From the NCBI GenBank assembly GCA_963832355.1, contig CAWHTX010000017.1, forward strand, positions 225,328-289,327: a stretch of 64,000 bases of DNA, written 5' to 3'. The translations under genes were made by a program, and so were the position numbers. The DNA is from DATFVA01 sp963832355. GTDB taxonomy: Bacteria; Bacteroidota; Ignavibacteria; Ignavibacteriales; Ignavibacteriaceae. Under the pieces are notes generated by a model. That model was not told the origin of the DNA and searched no databases. It saw only the letters and a list, made by a program, of their open reading frames with translations. How positions within the stretch are numbered: position 1 is the stretch's first letter; every line of letters starts with the position of its first letter. Below are positions 8,441 through 17,006 of this stretch, in pieces.

Positions 8441-9600
8441 CAGCAGTCCATTGAAAATGAGTTAATAAGATTCTGGTAATCGTCTTTATACTGGTCATAC
8501 GTGGTTTTAAGTGTCTGCAATATAAGCAGAAACTTTTCTCTCCCGCAGCTGTACTCAAAGAACTGGTAGAAATATTTTCCTCCCGAAACTTTCTCGCTGA
8601 ACCTGACCGTGTAGTTACCGGCAGAGACATTTTCCAGGGGATAGCTTATGTAACTTTCGGCAGAGTCATCCGGTGGTATCTGAATTACCGATATTTCTGC
8701 CCCGTAATGGTTATTGATGTATTTAGTTCCCGGCTCGGGATGTTTCAACAACCCTGTAATTTTAACATCCTTAACTTCGTTCCATTCATCCGACAAAGGC
8801 ATAGAAAAATTACCGAGTCTATGCGGTGTTGTGTTTTCAGCAGAAGTAATTCCTTTCTGCCTTAAATATGATTCGCGGCTTATTATCTGGGGTTCATCGG
8901 TATCGGAAGAATAGGTATTAACTTCGGAAAGTACAAAAGAATTGAAGTTATCTGATTCACTTTCATATTTGCCTGTGTTCATATCAAAAAGGAAAAGATC
9001 ACGATCATTGCTCAGATCAGACTCTGCAGGGTTTGTACTGTAAATTACAGTCTCTATTTCTTTCGGTTTAATCTGTACAATATCCTGTCTATATGTTATC
9101 TCCGGCTCCCGCAGTTCAGTGAATGTTCTGAATACAAGCTGAGCCCCACCGCTATCGTCGACAGAATAGAAACTGACCCTTCTCAGTCCCAGGATACCTT
9201 GTGATAAAAAATTTTCTTCGACCTTTATAAATTTCAGGTGGTCAATCTCCACCTTAGTTTCAGATAAGTACCCGTTCAGCGACTTATCCACCAGGAGCAC
9301 ATTGTAATTTGTATCAATTATTGCAAAACGGTTATAAACAGGGTCGGGGTATTCAGCCAGGATAGAATAATAGTGCTTGCCTGAGAAACTGAAAGTCTCC
9401 TCAGTTATTGAATTGGGATTTGCAGCAGGCGGAATTTCCTTATCTCGCAGAACTGCCAGGGGTGACGTTGTATCCGTCCCTGCAATTACTTCCTTTACTA
9501 TACCCGGCAGGTTGTCGTCATAATGTTTCTTCCTGTTAAGAGGACCGCAGGAGTCCAGTATTAATAGCAGAATTATGGCAGCGTATAAAGATTTGTTCAT
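8440..9600 (-). CDS. Hypothetical lipoprotein
   Basis: 386 residues. The N-terminus MNKSLYAAIILLLILDSCG is a lipoprotein signal with the lipobox cysteine at about residue 18, so the protein is probably anchored to a membrane facing the periplasm. The rest is soluble and beta-rich with many Asp, Glu, Tyr and Ser, but I recognise no domain. First gene of the operon with the EthD-like protein and sixA (overlaps of 1 and 4 bases). A -7-like box lies 30 bases upstream. Confidence 0.75.
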   Translation of the reverse strand: MNKSLYAAIILLLILDSCGPLNRKKHYDDNLPGIVKEVIAGTDTTSPLAVLRDKEIPPAANPNSITEETFSFSGKHYYSILAEYPDPVYNRFAIIDTNYNVLLVDKSLNGYLSETKVEIDHLKFIKVEENFLSQGILGLRRVSFYSVDDSGGAQLVFRTFTELREPEITYRQDIVQIKPKEIETVIYSTNPAESDLSNDRDLFLFDMNTGKYESESDNFNSFVLSEVNTYSSDTDEPQIISRESYLRQKGITSAENTTPHRLGNFSMPLSDEWNEVKDVKITGLLKHPEPGTKYINNHYGAEISVIQIPPDDSAESYISYPLENVSAGNYTVRFSEKVSGGKYFYQFFEYSCGREKFLLILQTLKTTYDQYKDDYQNLINSFSMDC

Positions 9601-9630
9601 CTGTTAAATAAAACCCGTTTAAGATTAGTA

Positions 9631-9638
9631 CAAAGTTA
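9631..9638 (-). promoter_or_regulatory. Candidate -7 box for the lipoprotein-sixA operon
   Basis: Read on the minus strand this is TAACTTTG, an exact fit to the Bacteroidota -7 consensus TAnnTTTG. Transcription would begin near 9624, leaving a leader of roughly 25 bases before ATG at 9600. No clear TTG -33 element was found upstream. Confidence 0.4.
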
Positions 9639-9725
9639 TAAAAAATATTTTTGATTTTTTCCTCAGGGGGTTTATATTTCCTTTCAAATAAATACCTTAT
9701 CAGAAGATAATTATAACGGTATCTT

Positions 9726-11603
9726 TTGAAACCAATCCTGATTTTTCTATTACTTACGGCAGTCTGTTTTCCACAAAAGATAACTACATCATCTATTGTC
9801 CTTGAAGATATTAATTTTTCGGTGAAGGTTACCGGTCTCCCAGATTCGGTAAGCAGCACCCCGCTCACATTTGCCTCCGGGGAAAAATCGCAGGACTTCC
9901 TTGTGAAGGTAAAAAAAGGAACCGTTGATACTTCATTGTCGCTCGATTATACAGGCGACTTCAACATCAGCCTTCCCGGCTATAAAACGGAAGCCAGTCT
10001 TAGGGTTCTTCCCGGTATACTCAGCATTCTTCCGCCTCTTATTGCTATCATCCTTGCCCTCATCTTCAGGCAGGTTGTAGTTTCACTGATGCTGGGGGTT
10101 TACCTCGGTGCTGTGTTTATTTACGATTATAATCCGCTTACCGGCTTTTTAAGACTCATAGATACATATATAATTAATGCAATTGCGGATACCTCGCACA
10201 TACAGGTGATCGTTTTTACTCTGCTTTTTGGCGGGGTAATAGGACTGATATCAAAAAGCGGCGGAACTCGCGGCATAGCAAACCTTGTCACCAGTTTTGC
10301 AAGAACTCGCCGATCGAGTCTGATCGCAACGTGGTTCTCTGGCATCCTGATATTCTTTGATGATTATGCAAACTCGCTGGTAGTAGGAAACCTGATGCGG
10401 CCTGTAGCTGACAAGATGAGGATCTCGCGTGAGAAACTTTCATTCTTCGTGGATGCAACCGCAGCCCCGGTGGCAAGCATTTTTATCGTAAGCTCGTGGA
10501 TAGGCTATGAAGTAGGACTCATCCAGAACGGACTGAACATTGTAGGCTCCACCGAAAACGCATATGACATTTTTCTTCAGACAATTCCTTACAGGTTTTA
10601 TCCCATCGCAATGCTGATATTCGTTTTTATGACTGCCTTCCTTCAGCGGGATTTTGGTCCTATGTACAAAGCAGAAAAGAGAGCCATCGAAGAAGGAAAA
10701 CTTAACAGGGATGGAGCAACGGTTTCGCAGGACCTTACCGAGACCTCCGATATTTTCGGCAATGAAGATAAGGCGAAATGGTATAACGGAATAATTCCTA
10801 TTGCGGTTATTGTAATCGGTACAATAATAGGACTGGTGTATACAGGGATAGATTCACTGAGAGAACAGGGAATTACCGATTACACAATAAGGGGAATAAT
10901 AGGGAACTCCAATTCATACGCGGCACTGTTATGGGGAAGTTTTTCCGCCTGTATTGTTGCGGCTGTAATGATCCTGTGGCAGAAAATTATGACACTTCAT
11001 GAAACCATAGACGCATGGTTCCTCGGATTAAGATCGATGCTGCTTGCGGTGATTATTTTAAGTCTGGCCTGGGCTATCGGAAACATCACGCAGGATATGA
11101 AGACAGCCGATTACATCATCAGTATAATAAGCGATACTGTGAACCCGCGGCTGCTTCCGGTGATTGTCTTTCTTGTCTGTGCGATAACCAGCTTTGCCAC
11201 AGGCACAAGCTGGGGAACGATGGCCATAATGATGCCCATTGTTATTCCACTTGCCCACTCGGTTTCAGTGCTTAATCACTACGGACCGGTAGATTATGAT
11301 ATTATACTTCACGGGGTGATCAGCTCTGTGCTGGCAGGATGCGTATTCGGAGACCACTGCTCACCCATTTCGGATACGACTATATTGAGTTCTATGGCTT
11401 CAAGCTGCGATCACATAGAGCACGTACGAACCCAGTTGCCTTACGCTGTGGTTACAGCTATCTTCTGTATGCTGATTGGCGATATACCAACCGCGTGGGG
11501 ATTCTCACCCTACCTTTCCATAGTAATAATTTCCGCCGTCCTCATCGCGATATTATATTTCTTTGGTAAGAAAGTGAAATACGAACCCTCCGCTACCACC
11601 TGA
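9726..11603 (+). CDS. Na+/H+ antiporter NhaC family protein with secreted N-terminal extension
   Basis: 625 residues. The first 16 form a signal peptide (KPILIFLLLTAVCFPQ), followed by about 75 residues of beta-rich sequence outside the membrane. Then come a dozen or so hydrophobic segments starting at LPGILSILPPLIAIIL. Conserved NhaC-like stretches are FDDYANSLVVG, FATGTSWGTMAIMMP and FGDHCSPISDTTILSS. NhaC/MleN proteins exchange protons for Na+ or couple Na+/H+ to organic anion exchange. The substrate cannot be set from sequence, but the FATGTSWGT and GDHCSPISDTT pair supports this family strongly. The start is TTG at 9726 and no good ribosome-binding site precedes it. It is divergent from the lipoprotein operon. 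Confidence 0.88.
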   Translation: MKPILIFLLLTAVCFPQKITTSSIVLEDINFSVKVTGLPDSVSSTPLTFASGEKSQDFLVKVKKGTVDTSLSLDYTGDFNISLPGYKTEASLRVLPGILSILPPLIAIILALIFRQVVVSLMLGVYLGAVFIYDYNPLTGFLRLIDTYIINAIADTSHIQVIVFTLLFGGVIGLISKSGGTRGIANLVTSFARTRRSSLIATWFSGILIFFDDYANSLVVGNLMRPVADKMRISREKLSFFVDATAAPVASIFIVSSWIGYEVGLIQNGLNIVGSTENAYDIFLQTIPYRFYPIAMLIFVFMTAFLQRDFGPMYKAEKRAIEEGKLNRDGATVSQDLTETSDIFGNEDKAKWYNGIIPIAVIVIGTIIGLVYTGIDSLREQGITDYTIRGIIGNSNSYAALLWGSFSACIVAAVMILWQKIMTLHETIDAWFLGLRSMLLAVIILSLAWAIGNITQDMKTADYIISIISDTVNPRLLPVIVFLVCAITSFATGTSWGTMAIMMPIVIPLAHSVSVLNHYGPVDYDIILHGVISSVLAGCVFGDHCSPISDTTILSSMASSCDHIEHVRTQLPYAVVTAIFCMLIGDIPTAWGFSPYLSIVIISAVLIAILYFFGKKVKYEPSATT

Positions 11604-11660
11604 GCCTGAGAAGCATTGCAGAATCTTCCTCAGAAAATCTGTGGTAAAATTCAACAAGTA

Positions 11661-11810
11661 TGACAAAATGACAGACAAATATTTATCCGTTTTAATACTG
11701 CCTTTTATCCGCCTTTAGTCCGCCTTTTGAACTCAAAATGAGACAGTTAAAAATTGCGAAAATTCACAATTTGGAGCTGTTGAAAAATTATACAGTATGA
11801 CAAAATGTCA
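11661..11810 (+). promoter_or_regulatory. Paired TGACAAAATG operator-like motifs
   Basis: TGACAAAATGACA at 11661-11673 and the perfect dyad TGACAAAATGTCA (TGACA-AAA-TGTCA) at 11798-11810. A third inverted repeat AAATTG/CAATTT spans 11751-11772. They lie in the gene-free stretch 11604-11922 in front of the truncated lipoprotein gene. Such dyads look like sites for a dimeric repressor or activator; which one is unknown. Confidence 0.4.
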
Positions 11811-11922
11811 GTGTCTCAATTTAAAACCTGCATTTCACTTCCATAGATTATCACTTTTACCATCTTTGCCTGCGTTTAGTGGTAGAAGCATATTTCTTAT
11901 TAAACAAACCAAAGGAGATGAG

Positions 11923-12078
11923 ATTAAAAGTGTACTAAAAATCGTTTTTGCGATGGTATTTGCCGCAATTCTGTTTACAGGTTGTTCGAAAGACAGTAAC
12001 CCTCTGCAGCCCGATCCCGACACACCAGGAGGCGGCGATCCCGATCCCGAACCGATAGTAATTAACACTCCCTCAAAA
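11923..12078 (+). pseudogene. Truncated lipoprotein gene, N-terminal remnant
   Basis: The frame reads IKSVLKIVFAMVFAAILFTGC, a complete lipoprotein signal with lipobox FTGC, then SKDSNPLQPDPDTP, GGGDPDPEP and IVINTPSK, a typical Pro/Asp-rich linker. Beyond about 12075 the frame continues to 12378 but only as the antisense of the ABC permease gene, so the mature domain is missing. A good ribosome-binding site (AAAGGAG, 11911-11917) sits before an ATT codon at 11923, which would be the natural N-terminus; the first in-frame ATG is 11953, inside the signal peptide. This may mean a rare ATT start or a decayed start. I read it as the 5' stub of a gene cut at the same point as the permease. Confidence 0.6.
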
Positions 12079-13950
12079 ATGCACATCAAAGAGATCAGGG
12101 TAATCGGGACAAACTTCCGTCCATACTTTCGTTATGTATTTTACTGCTTCGCCGACAGGACCCGAAATTCTCATTGTAATGGTATTGGGAGTTATGCCGG
12201 TGTTATACCAGAGAGCAATAGGTCCGATCTTAGTATAAAGCGGGGAATACTGAAAATCAGAAACCACCCCGACAACGCCACAGCCCATCAGTTTCAAATC
12301 GCCCCAATCTTTAGTCTTGAGTTGATTAAAAGCAGTCTGATTTATAAGCACTGCACGGTCAGCATCGCCCGGCAATAAATTTCGTCCTTGAATTATATTA
12401 AATCCGAAGGTTTTTAAGGTTAAAGAATCAATCGCGATTGTGGGGATGCCTCCCGACGTTAAAAGTATTTCACCGGGAGTACCGAATGTTTTTGTGAGGG
12501 ACTTTATTCCGTGAAATTGTTCCAGTTTATCCGCCAGAACTTGAATATTATTTCCCTGGGTGTAATGAACCTTAAGGTAAAGGAGATGATCGGTATTAAA
12601 ACCCGGGCTGCGGTGTTTTACAAAATCTATTTGTTCTAATATAATAATTGAACCGGTAATCAGAATTATTGCTATTGAGAATTGAAACGTAGTAAGAATG
12701 TTTCTGTAATTTTTTTCGCTTCCCTTTAAAGACAGGGTTCGTTTAAAAAGCTGCAGCGGTGAAATTTTTGATAGAATTAGTGAGGGTAAAATTCCGATTA
12801 TAAGGCTTAGCAGTAAAATGAAGGCAATGAAAAGTATAAAAAATCGGAAATCCTTAAAGATCAGCAGTGGCAAAGACTGGTTGATAAATTGATTGAAGTA
12901 AGGAAGGAATATCTCTGCTATAAGTATTCCAAACACTGCCGACATAATAGTAAGTAGGAATGATTCGGTCAAAAGCTGCTTTATTAATGATAATCTATCA
13001 GCTCCCAGGCATTTCTTAACTCCGAATTCTTTAAGCCGATATTTATATGATGCCGTTGTCAGGTTTATAAAATTAATTACAGCAAGAAGCAGGATAAATA
13101 CACCAATAACGGTCAATAATTTCATCAGGTCTATATTACCATGAAGCAGATCTGCATCATTATAATCGGTATTGAAGTAATTAGTTTCTAGCGGGGTAAG
13201 AATTACTTTTTTAGGGTACAGAAAATTATCGAGATTGTTAAATGAGGAAATCATTTTCCCGATTGTGTACACGTCAGCATTCTTATGCAGCTCAACAAAT
13301 ATATTGCACGGAAAACTGTCTTCATTGTTGGAAGAAGACATTTTATAGAAGAGTCGTTGTTCAGGTGAATTTGCAAAGCTGACAAATATTTCTGCTTTAA
13401 AACTGAGATTTTCAGGCAGATCCTTTACAACACCAGTTACGAGCATTTCGCTTTGGTGATTGAGAAGAATGATTTTACCGACGACATTGACCGTTCCGAA
13501 GATCCGTTTTGCCGAGCTTTCGGTTAAAACCACATTATTAATTGAGCTTAAGGCCTGGTTTGCGTCGCCAAAAATAAAAGAGACATTAAAAATGTTAAAG
13601 AAGCTGGAATCAACCATCAACATATGCTTCAAACTGAAAGATCTGTTTTCCGCATAAACATCTATTCCGAAATGGTTAAGAAGGCAGACATCTTTAACCC
13701 CCGGAACACTTTCTAATATCCTGTCCTTTATTCTATAATCAAGGTTATAATCTTTTGATGTACCATCAGCCAATCTGTAAATGTTATCAATGTTCGGCAG
13801 GTCCCTGTTATAACTGTTTTCAAAATATATATACTGGCCTATCAGCACTATGAAGGCAATACCAAATGCCAGCCCGGCCATATTGATGAAGGAGAAAAGC
13901 TTTCGTCTTTTTACGTTCCGAAAGAACTGGGCGATCGAATTTTTTATCAT
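12073..13950 (-). CDS. MacB/FtsX-family ABC transporter permease, C-terminally truncated
   Basis: 625 residues. The N-terminus MIKNSIAQFFRNVKRRKLFSF, then INMAGLAFGIAF, is typical of the Bacteroidota MacB-like permeases, followed by a periplasmic MacB_PCD domain (about 45-270), a three-helix FtsX domain (about 280-420) with FGVKKCLGADR, a fourth helix, and a second periplasmic domain (about 455-615). Family members are usually near 780-800 residues and end with a second FtsX domain of three membrane helices; here the protein stops at DYPDLFDVHF, just before that domain. It is probably non-functional. No ATPase partner is adjacent. Its 3' end coincides with the point where the converging lipoprotein gene is also broken. 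Confidence 0.8.
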   Translation of the reverse strand: MIKNSIAQFFRNVKRRKLFSFINMAGLAFGIAFIVLIGQYIYFENSYNRDLPNIDNIYRLADGTSKDYNLDYRIKDRILESVPGVKDVCLLNHFGIDVYAENRSFSLKHMLMVDSSFFNIFNVSFIFGDANQALSSINNVVLTESSAKRIFGTVNVVGKIILLNHQSEMLVTGVVKDLPENLSFKAEIFVSFANSPEQRLFYKMSSSNNEDSFPCNIFVELHKNADVYTIGKMISSFNNLDNFLYPKKVILTPLETNYFNTDYNDADLLHGNIDLMKLLTVIGVFILLLAVINFINLTTASYKYRLKEFGVKKCLGADRLSLIKQLLTESFLLTIMSAVFGILIAEIFLPYFNQFINQSLPLLIFKDFRFFILFIAFILLLSLIIGILPSLILSKISPLQLFKRTLSLKGSEKNYRNILTTFQFSIAIILITGSIIILEQIDFVKHRSPGFNTDHLLYLKVHYTQGNNIQVLADKLEQFHGIKSLTKTFGTPGEILLTSGGIPTIAIDSLTLKTFGFNIIQGRNLLPGDADRAVLINQTAFNQLKTKDWGDLKLMGCGVVGVVSDFQYSPLYTKIGPIALWYNTGITPNTITMRISGPVGEAVKYITKVWTEVCPDYPDLFDVHF

Positions 13951-14134
13951 TAATTCGCAGTCCTGCCCCCGCCGAATTCCTTGGCGGGCTTAGCACATAC
14001 CACTCGAAAGTGGGGCAGAAGGCAGAGTACTTCACGGTTTACCTGGCGAATCCTGGCAGGTACGCCTGGATAGTAGAAGTACCCGACGGACGGCAGCTAT
14101 GGAAAACCTTTGAAGTTGATTAAAAGAGGATGGC
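13951..14134. other. Palindrome-rich intergenic segment
   Basis: No gene. More GC-rich than its surroundings and full of short inverted repeats: CCGCC/GGCGG around GAATTCCTT (about 13971-13989), CCACT/AGTGG (about 14001-14014), and AGTACTTC/GAAGTAC enclosing about 45 bases (about 14026-14089). This looks like a dispersed structured repeat or remnant rather than a simple promoter, but the family was not recognised. Confidence 0.4.
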
Positions 14135-15010
14135 TTATTTTCTTGCAAATACCCCGTGCCTGTCGTGCTCAAAATGATAAAGCTTGGCAACCTTAATCTC
14201 AAACCTTTTGAAGAATTTTAGTTTGTGAATGGCGGTACCAAGCAATGCACCTGCAACAGGACCTATCCAGTAAATCCACCATCCTGTCCAGCTGCCGGAT
14301 ATAACCGATGGTCCCAGGCTGCGGGCAGGATTGGTACTGGTGCCCGACACCGGTGCTTCCACAAATACCATTATCGCATAAAGTACCGGGAACAGCAGAG
14401 GTGTGTAGCTTTTAAGTTTCTCATGCCCGATGAATATGAAGAGCAGGAATACAAGCATAAAGGTTGTTACTGTCTCTCCCGCCAAAGCCGACCAGTCAGA
14501 GTAATTTGCTCCCGGGAAGGTTCCTCCGAAACTTATTGAGCTTCCTGTATTTCCCCAGAAGAGCAGCGGTAATGCTCCCGCAATGCCGCCCAGCAGCTGA
14601 AAAAGGATATAACCAGCTGCATGAACGGAACCAATTTTCCCACGTATACGGAATGCAAGTGTAACTACCGGGTTTATATGTGCACCGCTTTCTTTTCCTA
14701 TCCAGGATACTGCAATTAGGGCTCCTGTTGTTCCGAATAAAAATCCTGTAATTGCGCGGCGCAGTCCGGGATCAGGAAATAATTGGATTACAGGACTCCC
14801 GTTTCCGAAATCAAGTATAACGAAAGAAAGTCCTACTCCGACTAAGATCGCTGTACCTATAAATTCGGCTGCGAATAATGTCCAGGGGATTTTATTTTTT
14901 TCTTTCACAAATTCAGTTTGCTCAAAGGCTTCACTTAAAGTTGTATGAAGATAAGATTCTGAATACGGTGTTATGTGATTGCGATAACAATGAATTGAGC
15001 CTTGATTCAA
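14135..15010 (-). CDS. MIP family aquaporin / glycerol facilitator-like channel
   Basis: 291 residues with six membrane helices. The two half-helix signatures are present: SGAHINPVVTLAF in the first half and SGTSTNPARSLGP in the second. The first is NPV rather than the canonical NPA, a change at the pore constriction that could alter selectivity; the second is intact NPA followed by the usual arginine. A hydrophilic N-terminus of about 45 residues precedes helix one. The start is TTG at 15010 with no obvious ribosome-binding site, so the true start may lie further in. Likely conducts water or small neutral solutes. Confidence 0.85.
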   Translation of the reverse strand: MNQGSIHCYRNHITPYSESYLHTTLSEAFEQTEFVKEKNKIPWTLFAAEFIGTAILVGVGLSFVILDFGNGSPVIQLFPDPGLRRAITGFLFGTTGALIAVSWIGKESGAHINPVVTLAFRIRGKIGSVHAAGYILFQLLGGIAGALPLLFWGNTGSSISFGGTFPGANYSDWSALAGETVTTFMLVFLLFIFIGHEKLKSYTPLLFPVLYAIMVFVEAPVSGTSTNPARSLGPSVISGSWTGWWIYWIGPVAGALLGTAIHKLKFFKRFEIKVAKLYHFEHDRHGVFARK

Positions 15011-15116
15011 TTTTGCAATAAAAGTAAGTTATATCCGGAAGAAATAATATGAAAAAATCTCTTAAACTCAGATTGGTCTCGTTAAAATGATTTTGAAATC
15101 CCGCTGTAGAATATAA

Positions 15117-15965
15117 ATGAACAAGGTTAAAGGTCTTCTGAAGTTAATACGATTTGAACTTCCGTTTGCCGCGGGTGTTTGTGTTGTGATGGGACAGATA
15201 TTCGCAAGGGGAGAGTTTGCCTCGACATATTTAACAATTACCGGATTCCTTTCGGTGTTTCTCATCTCTGCTTCCATCCTTGTGCTTAATGATTATTTCG
15301 ATGTGGAAACTGATAGGATAAACTCCCCGGAGAGGCCAATACCAGCTAATCTTGTAACTCCTCCGGAGGCTTTGTTCTTTTCAATACTGCTAATGGCTGC
15401 AGGATTAGTTCTAAGTGTTTTAATAAGTTTTACGTTATTCTTTATTTCTCTGTTTCTTGTCGTGTTAGGATTTCTTTATAACCGTTTTTTTAAGAAAAGC
15501 GGACTGCCGGGAAACCTTCTTGTAAGTCTTTCGGTGGGCATGACTTTTATCTTCGGAGGTGCATCAGTTGGATTTGCGTTCCATCGCCTTGTAATACTTT
15601 TTGCTTTGATTGCCGCACTGGTTGACCTGGGAGAGGAAATAGCGGCTGACTCAACGGATGTAGAGGGAGATCTGTTGATCCAGTCGAATTCCATTGCAAT
15701 TAAATTTGGTGATGTGAAGGCTGTACGAATTAGCGCTTCGTTATTCCTTATTGTTATACTCCTGACGTTTGTCCCTTTCATAGCTCAGTGGCTTTCGCCG
15801 GTGTATCTGATCGCGATCGGTGTGATGGATTCGGCGATTGCCTACGGAACGTTTATGATTTTAAGGAGGCAGGGGAGTGAGAGGAAAAAATATATTCGTA
15901 TGATTTATCTTGGGGCAACAGTGGGGCTTGTGCTGTTCCTGGTAATGAGGCTGGCGGGCGTATGA
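15117..15965 (+). CDS. UbiA family prenyltransferase
   Basis: 282 residues, about eight or nine membrane helices. First Asp-rich motif: NDYFDVETDRINSPERP; second: DLGEEIAADSTDVEGD. These bind Mg2+ and the prenyl diphosphate in the UbiA superfamily. The NDYFD and RPIPA pattern resembles geranylgeranylglycerol-phosphate geranylgeranyltransferase-like and protoheme or chlorophyll synthase-like branches, so the acceptor (quinone, heme, glycerol phosphate) is left open. The gene stands alone, with a short gap to the divergent aquaporin. Confidence 0.88.
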   Translation: MNKVKGLLKLIRFELPFAAGVCVVMGQIFARGEFASTYLTITGFLSVFLISASILVLNDYFDVETDRINSPERPIPANLVTPPEALFFSILLMAAGLVLSVLISFTLFFISLFLVVLGFLYNRFFKKSGLPGNLLVSLSVGMTFIFGGASVGFAFHRLVILFALIAALVDLGEEIAADSTDVEGDLLIQSNSIAIKFGDVKAVRISASLFLIVILLTFVPFIAQWLSPVYLIAIGVMDSAIAYGTFMILRRQGSERKKYIRMIYLGATVGLVLFLVMRLAGV

Positions 15966-16021
15966 AAGATCTCTCTCTGCAGTTGAGATAACCGGGGATT
16001 GCTGCGCTTTGTTCGGAAGAT

Positions 16022-16140
16022 GGGCTAAAGCCCGGGGTTAGTTTATATTACTTTGATCCCCGACCTAAAGGTAAGGGCAAAGAGCTAAAGCTTAGGGCAA
16101 AGCCCAAAAAGTCGGCACAAAGAGCTAAAGGTTGGGTCGA
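16022..16140. repeat. Tandem micro-hairpin repeat with CTAAAG cores
   Basis: Four copies of CTAAAG at 16025-16030, 16065-16070, 16085-16090 and 16125-16130, each near the loop of a tiny inverted repeat (GGGC-TAAA-GCCC, ACC-TAAA-GGT, AGC-TAAA-GCT). Between them recur GGGCAAAG, AAAGCCC and GTCGG-like pieces. This is a dispersed-repeat-like intergenic tract between the converging UbiA and L,D-transpeptidase genes; it could act as a bidirectional terminator. Confidence 0.5.
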
Positions 16141-16151
16141 TGCGGCGCGGC

Positions 16152-16997
16152 TCAATAGAAGGATTTATATTCCATGCTGGTAAGGACTTTGTTGAGCGGC
16201 CTGTAAAAAGTCTTGTATTCGAAGGGCAGGGGAATGGAAGAACTTATGTACTGCCACACAGGTGGTATGATCTGCTGCTTCATTATCTTCCTGGAATCTC
16301 CTATGGGAAGACCTTCATGTCCAACATTATTGAAATCGATAACAAGCCTCGGATTATATGAAATGAAGTACTTTCCCCCATAGATCTCATTAAGTCTCTT
16401 CTTCAGCTGGTATTTCAGATCGGAAAGACGGAGATAGGCATAGGCATCGGATGCATCGCAGAATGCAACTTTCACCGCACTGTGCCCGTCGTGCACAAGC
16501 ACGGGAGTCCCTTCCTCAATTTTGGTGTACAGCTCACTGGCCATAGCACGTGTCAGCCTGACGCATCCGTGCGAACTTTTCTTTTTCCCCAGGTACCTGT
16601 AATATCCGTTCCCCTGCAGAGCGTGAAACCCGATCCCCCAGTTGAAGCCCATCCAGTTGAGCATCAGGGTACTGTCAAACTGGCGGGAAAACCATTTTTC
16701 CATCTTCGACTGGATGACAAATAAGCCCGTCTTTGTATCCATCCCGTCTTCAAGTCTGCTTGTACCCGATGAAAGTCCGAACTCTTTAACCGGTTCTGTC
16801 CTTGAATGGAGATATCCTTTCTGTGTAGAAAGATCAACCTCTATGAAGTAGGGCATAAGGGTGTAAACGGTGTCTCTTATCCAGGAGTAATCTTCAGCCG
16901 GGGACGGTGAAGAGCCCTGCTTAATATCCTGCGCGTATACCTTTAAGGATATAATAACAAACAACTGAAGCAATATGATCCAGCTTGCCCTCTTCAT
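16152..16997 (-). CDS. L,D-transpeptidase (YkuD family)
   Basis: 281 residues with a signal peptide (RASWIILLQLFVIISLKVYAQ). The catalytic motif is KSSHGCVRLTRAMASELY, with the active-site Cys preceded by HG and followed by R as in all YkuD enzymes; an upstream histidine lies in GIGFHALQG. These enzymes form 3-3 crosslinks in peptidoglycan or attach proteins to it, in the periplasm. The sequence around IEVDLSTQKGYLH and FGLSSGTSRLEDGMDTKTG is also typical. It follows uvrC by 9 bases on the same strand, so it is probably co-transcribed. Confidence 0.92.
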   Translation of the reverse strand: MKRASWIILLQLFVIISLKVYAQDIKQGSSPSPAEDYSWIRDTVYTLMPYFIEVDLSTQKGYLHSRTEPVKEFGLSSGTSRLEDGMDTKTGLFVIQSKMEKWFSRQFDSTLMLNWMGFNWGIGFHALQGNGYYRYLGKKKSSHGCVRLTRAMASELYTKIEEGTPVLVHDGHSAVKVAFCDASDAYAYLRLSDLKYQLKKRLNEIYGGKYFISYNPRLVIDFNNVGHEGLPIGDSRKIMKQQIIPPVWQYISSSIPLPFEYKTFYRPLNKVLTSMEYKSFY

Positions 16998-17006
16998 AAA
17001 GTTTTT

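Noticed and set aside
8433..8630. Minus-strand frame overlapping the lipoprotein gene
   Set aside because: Out-of-frame shadow inside the 386-residue lipoprotein gene, which has the better signal peptide and operon overlaps.
11797..12378. Plus-strand open frame of 193 codons taken as one protein
   Set aside because: Its first 42 codons lack coding character and its last 100 are antisense to the permease gene; only the lipoprotein signal and linker in the middle look real.
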